64,000 nucleotides of DNA. Source: CAVPKN01 sp963832835. Lineage in GTDB: Bacteria > Chlamydiota > Chlamydiia > Chlamydiales > JAAKFR01. The stretch lies in contig CAWHVD010000001.1 of assembly GCA_963832835.1 (NCBI GenBank), positions 1,116,001 through 1,180,000 of the forward strand, given 5' to 3'. The position numbers and the translations under genes were made by a program. Below the pieces are notes generated by a model. It had not been told where the DNA came from. It ran no database searches and saw nothing but the letters and a program-made list of their open reading frames with translations. Positions 61,309 through 64,000 of this stretch are shown in pieces; positions within the stretch are counted from its first letter, which is position 1, and each line of letters starts with the position of its first letter.

Positions 61309-61883
61309 GTAGTCACCGTAATGAGGTAGGGGTCGATATTGACCCGCAGTTTCTTTGCGTATTCCTGCAGTTTGACAAGATTGAGCCTCTGTTTTCCGGA
61401 TCGATCAAGAGCCATCTTTAACGCTTTGATCGCCGTTTCTCGACTTAGAAGTCGAAAGGCATCCACGATGGTTCTCTCTCTATCGAAAATAGGGACGATA
61501 ACCCCATCTAATTCAATAGTGGTCTTACCAAGTTCTAAATTACGGAAGCGTACTATCTTTAGTTGAGATCCACTGGCAACATCTGTGCTATGCCGAACGC
61601 CTACCCAGTGCTGACGTGGAATTTCGTCAGTTAACCCGTAGACTGCCAAGGCGGAAATTAGACAAATGACACCACCATGGACCCCATAAACAGCTTCTAT
61701 AAGATCAATCCATTGGAAACTTGAGGAAGGATATTCTGTCCCTTGGTACACTCCTCTGCCAAGCCGTTTGATTATACCCTTCTTAGCATAATACGAGAGC
61801 AGAGCTGGATGAATTCCAAGTGCCCTTGCCTCCTTAGTGGTGAAGATAGGCTTGCTTACCAGTAGAGATAGCTGAATGTCCAT
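61305..61883 (-). CDS. AbiEi-family antitoxin/transcriptional regulator
   Basis: 192 residues from ATG 61883 (a TTG at 61919 would add 12 residues and is less likely). The N-terminal winged helix-turn-helix (FTTKEARALGIHPALLSYYAKKGIIKRLGRGVYQ) and the C-terminal domain with CLISALAVYGLTDEIPRQHWVGV and FDRERTIVDAFRLLS match the AbiEi antitoxin family. The HTH normally represses the abiE promoter cooperatively. It lies upstream of and overlaps the toxin gene. Confidence 0.92.
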   Translation of the reverse strand: MDIQLSLLVSKPIFTTKEARALGIHPALLSYYAKKGIIKRLGRGVYQGTEYPSSSFQWIDLIEAVYGVHGGVICLISALAVYGLTDEIPRQHWVGVRHSTDVASGSQLKIVRFRNLELGKTTIELDGVIVPIFDRERTIVDAFRLLSRETAIKALKMALDRSGKQRLNLVKLQEYAKKLRVNIDPYLITVTT

Positions 61884-61937
61884 AATCGATATTTTAACAG
61901 AATCACCCAATTTGAGCAAGTGGGCGATTTTGTTAAA

Positions 61938-62243
61938 TTAAAATAATGTCTTAAATTTAACTTTAAAATCATTGCCACGATTGAACATATCCTCCTCCTC
62001 GAATTTCTGACTTTCGATCTTGAGTAATCGCCTCCATCTCCACGTAGCAGCGATCATCTTTTCTACCAGTAATCCATCTAAAGGCCCCTCTGGGCTGAGA
62101 TTCCAATATACCGCTTCCTTAAAGGATGCGAGGTCCTCCGCTAGCTCACTTTTAATCAAAAGATTTTGGGCAAGAAAACCATGTTTGATCGCGTTCCGAC
62201 TTGCAATCAACTTTCCATCGATTGTTTTAGGATCTCCTTTCAA
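61938..62243 (-). CDS. Mobile-type conserved hypothetical protein, 5' end uncertain (101 aa)
   Basis: The N-terminal SRNAIKHGFLAQNLLI pattern and MIAATWRWRRLLKIESQ are shared with uncharacterised proteins of accessory regions in planctomycetes and other bacteria. The frame opens upstream without an ATG, so either a TTG at 62243 is used or the 5' end is lost. A Lys/Phe-rich C terminus (DFKVKFKTLF) ends it. Like the gene at 59598-59972 it is a typical island passenger. The function is unknown. Confidence 0.6.
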   Translation of the reverse strand: MKGDPKTIDGKLIASRNAIKHGFLAQNLLIKSELAEDLASFKEAVYWNLSPEGPLDGLLVEKMIAATWRWRRLLKIESQKFEEEDMFNRGNDFKVKFKTLF

Positions 62244-62374
62244 CGCATTTTTTCGGTTATACCAATCCTCAAAACAGGTCTAGGAATATAGGATTTTACT
62301 TGTATTAAAGTTATTTTGTATGCAAATTTTTTTTGCATCAATGATGTGTATCGGAAATTTAGAAGGAAGTTGAA

Positions 62375-64000
62375 ATGTCTGCTGCTGTCAGTGAAAACAA
62401 TGGAATACACCTAGTTTTTGAATCCTTACATTCAAAATTGAGACCTGAGCTGATTCTTAATCGATTGTCAATAATAGATCTTCTTAATTTTAGCAGGGCC
62501 TCTGTTACTTCTCATCGATGTGTAAATGATTCTCTGGTTTCAGTTAATCGCGTGCTTGCGACTCGTTATCTTTTCCGAAAGATTTTTGCTTCAACTCGAG
62601 AGTGGGAGTTGACTCATTTTTTTTTGACTCGCCTTGGGCTCTATTGTCAATCAACGCAGCCACTTCTGATAGAGCTTGCAATCCATCCTTCTTATAACGC
62701 AATCAACATCCAAAAAATCGTCTATAAGTATGCCGAAATGTATCCATCCTCGATTCCAGAGATTGTGAACATATGGAAGCAGGGCGGCTGTTGCAAGCCT
62801 GCACAAGAAGAGGACAATTTTTTTATATCTCTTTATGAGCGTATTTTTAAAAATTTCGAAGACCAGAAACCTCTTCACTGGAGCACACGAATCTATGATG
62901 CTGTAGACATTACTCCTTTCTTAAAAACGTGGGCTAGGAAAGCCCCCAAAGCTATCAACACTATCTGGAATATCTCGCAAGGATTGGGTCTTTCATCATG
63001 GGATTTGGGCCGTCTATATAAAGACCTCACGTTAGTATCTGCTTCTTTGACATCGAAAAAAAATCCTTATAAAGCATTTTTATCAATAATTAAGATAGTC
63101 TCTAAGGATGCAATTTTTAGTAGAATTGCGGACGCATGTGATGAATTTGCAATGGCTACAATTAAACAAAATCCAAGTCGCTGCGAAGAGGTCTTTGGCC
63201 TGTTGCGGGACACTGTTTATGCCCATAGGAATGTAGCAGAAGGTGGGAATCTCGGGAGTTATCTGGCCGATTTTTTCATTGAATGGATCCTAGATCAGCC
63301 AGATCGTGCTAATTACATATTTTCCCTTATCAGAGAAAACAGGATCTACTTGCGTTGGAGCGCATCTCAAAAATGTGAGCTTACTAGTAATTTACTGATC
63401 AATTGGAGTAAGCGTCAGCCCTTAATGAGTCAAAAATTGTTGAAATATGCCATGGATGATACATTGTTACCCGCAGATAAAATTCAAAGAGATTGTAGTG
63501 ATCGCTCGCGTGGAGAACTTGCAGAACATTTATTGATGACTTGGGCTGAAAACTCAAAAAAACTGGGACCAATCTTTTCTTTTATTGGTATGCACAAACA
63601 CCGATTATTTTTGAAAGAGTCCGGTAATCTTTTTGGCAGCACAATGAGCGGGTTGCTAAAAATATGGCTTGCTAGGAAACCTTCGGATTTCAAAAAAATC
63701 TGTGCCTTTGTAGTTCAGGAACACCATCTTTTTACGATTGGCTTACACTACCATTGGCAATCTGCTCTTAAATTTTTGAAGTATGAACAGGTAAGATTAC
63801 ACCCTGAGCGATGTACGAGTGTTCTTAATTGGTTTTCTCAAATTCCTCTGAATCCGCAGAATGGCTATGGAGAAGAAATGGGGCCTATGTATGCCAATCA
63901 ATGTCGAACTATTGATTGTGGGCGGGTGTTAAAAATAGCATCTGATCAAATGCCAGAACAAGGGGAGAAGATGTTGTCATTGCTTTCAAACTCGACCTAT
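62375..64000 (+). CDS. Large hypothetical protein with F-box-like N terminus, cut by window edge
   Basis: Open from ATG 62375 (agaaggaagt site upstream) for 542 codons to the window end without a stop. Residues ~15-55 (LHSKLRPELILNRLSIIDLLNFSRAS-type: L-x-P-E-L, then LSIIDLLNFSRAS) resemble an F-box, the Skp1-binding module. The rest is helical, with repeated W/L-rich units (LLMTWAENSKK, LLKIWLARKP, IIVNIWKQ), which may be a helical repeat. F-box proteins in intracellular bacteria act as effectors that redirect host ubiquitin ligase. The F-box match is by eye and weak, so the call is tentative. Confidence 0.75.
   Translation, partial: MSAAVSENNGIHLVFESLHSKLRPELILNRLSIIDLLNFSRASVTSHRCVNDSLVSVNRVLATRYLFRKIFASTREWELTHFFLTRLGLYCQSTQPLLIELAIHPSYNAINIQKIVYKYAEMYPSSIPEIVNIWKQGGCCKPAQEEDNFFISLYERIFKNFEDQKPLHWSTRIYDAVDITPFLKTWARKAPKAINTIWNISQGLGLSSWDLGRLYKDLTLVSASLTSKKNPYKAFLSIIKIVSKDAIFSRIADACDEFAMATIKQNPSRCEEVFGLLRDTVYAHRNVAEGGNLGSYLADFFIEWILDQPDRANYIFSLIRENRIYLRWSASQKCELTSNLLINWSKRQPLMSQKLLKYAMDDTLLPADKIQRDCSDRSRGELAEHLLMTWAENSKKLGPIFSFIGMHKHRLFLKESGNLFGSTMSGLLKIWLARKPSDFKKICAFVVQEHHLFTIGLHYHWQSALKFLKYEQVRLHPERCTSVLNWFSQIPLNPQNGYGEEMGPMYANQCRTIDCGRVLKIASDQMPEQGEKMLSLLSNSTY

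Overview
This window is almost certainly from a member of the Chlamydiota outside the Chlamydiaceae, i.e. an environmental or 'Chlamydia-like' organism (order Parachlamydiales; a Waddlia-like lineage would fit the apparent mid-40s GC, but I cannot fix the genus). The evidence is a MOMP-like porin (10617-11510), proteins with the bilobed hydrophobic segments of inclusion-membrane proteins, and gene neighbourhoods matching Chlamydia trachomatis: pgi / mdh / D-amino-acid-dehydrogenase-like / PhnP-like / HflX (CT375-CT380 region), DUF255 - SurA-like - ksgA (CT356-CT355-CT354 order) and gatC-gatA-gatB. Unlike Chlamydiaceae it carries a citrate synthase gene directly downstream of mdh.

Layout. 1-8.6 kb: the start of a leftward operon running off the edge, tRNA-Leu, a pair of small secreted Tyr-rich proteins, trmB, pgi, xerD, bioY and a biotin-protein-ligase-N-like protein. 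8.6-16 kb: a large hypothetical on the minus strand, the MOMP-like protein, the mdh-gltA-membrane protein operon and an Rpn/PD-(D/E)XK nuclease-type gene. 16-20.5 kb: a 1494-residue eukaryote-like protein with PARP-like, ankyrin, nucleotidyltransferase and TPR regions. 20.6-34 kb: mostly core metabolism and information genes (FAD oxidoreductase, PhnP-like, hflX, radC, S2P-CBS protease, polX, mtaB, glgB). 34-40 kb: small membrane proteins, gatCAB, a TIGR01777 epimerase and a DUF378 protein. 40-43.5 kb: a 1123-residue protein combining an Inc-like membrane hairpin with a BTB domain. 43.7-57 kb: outer-membrane protein, rnhC, an OprM/EmrA export pair, a RodZ-like protein plus DUF368 carrier, the DUF255 protein, a SurA-like protein, ksgA and a COG5610-type HAD protein. 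57-64 kb: an accessory region with a repeat-bearing kinase-like protein, a degraded tRNA-like sequence, an AbiE toxin-antitoxin pair, two mobile-type hypothetical genes and the start of a protein with an F-box-like N terminus.

Two themes stand out. First, there is a set of probable host-directed proteins built from eukaryotic modules (PARP-like, ankyrin, TPR, BTB, kinase, possible F-box), one of which carries four identical-phase repeats each containing an RxLF cyclin-docking-like motif. Second, the spacers are loaded with short non-autonomous palindromic elements of at least seven kinds. One of these lies in frame inside a coding sequence and encodes nearly the same peptide on both strands, as Rickettsia palindromic elements do; others supply the stop codons or last residues of neighbouring genes.
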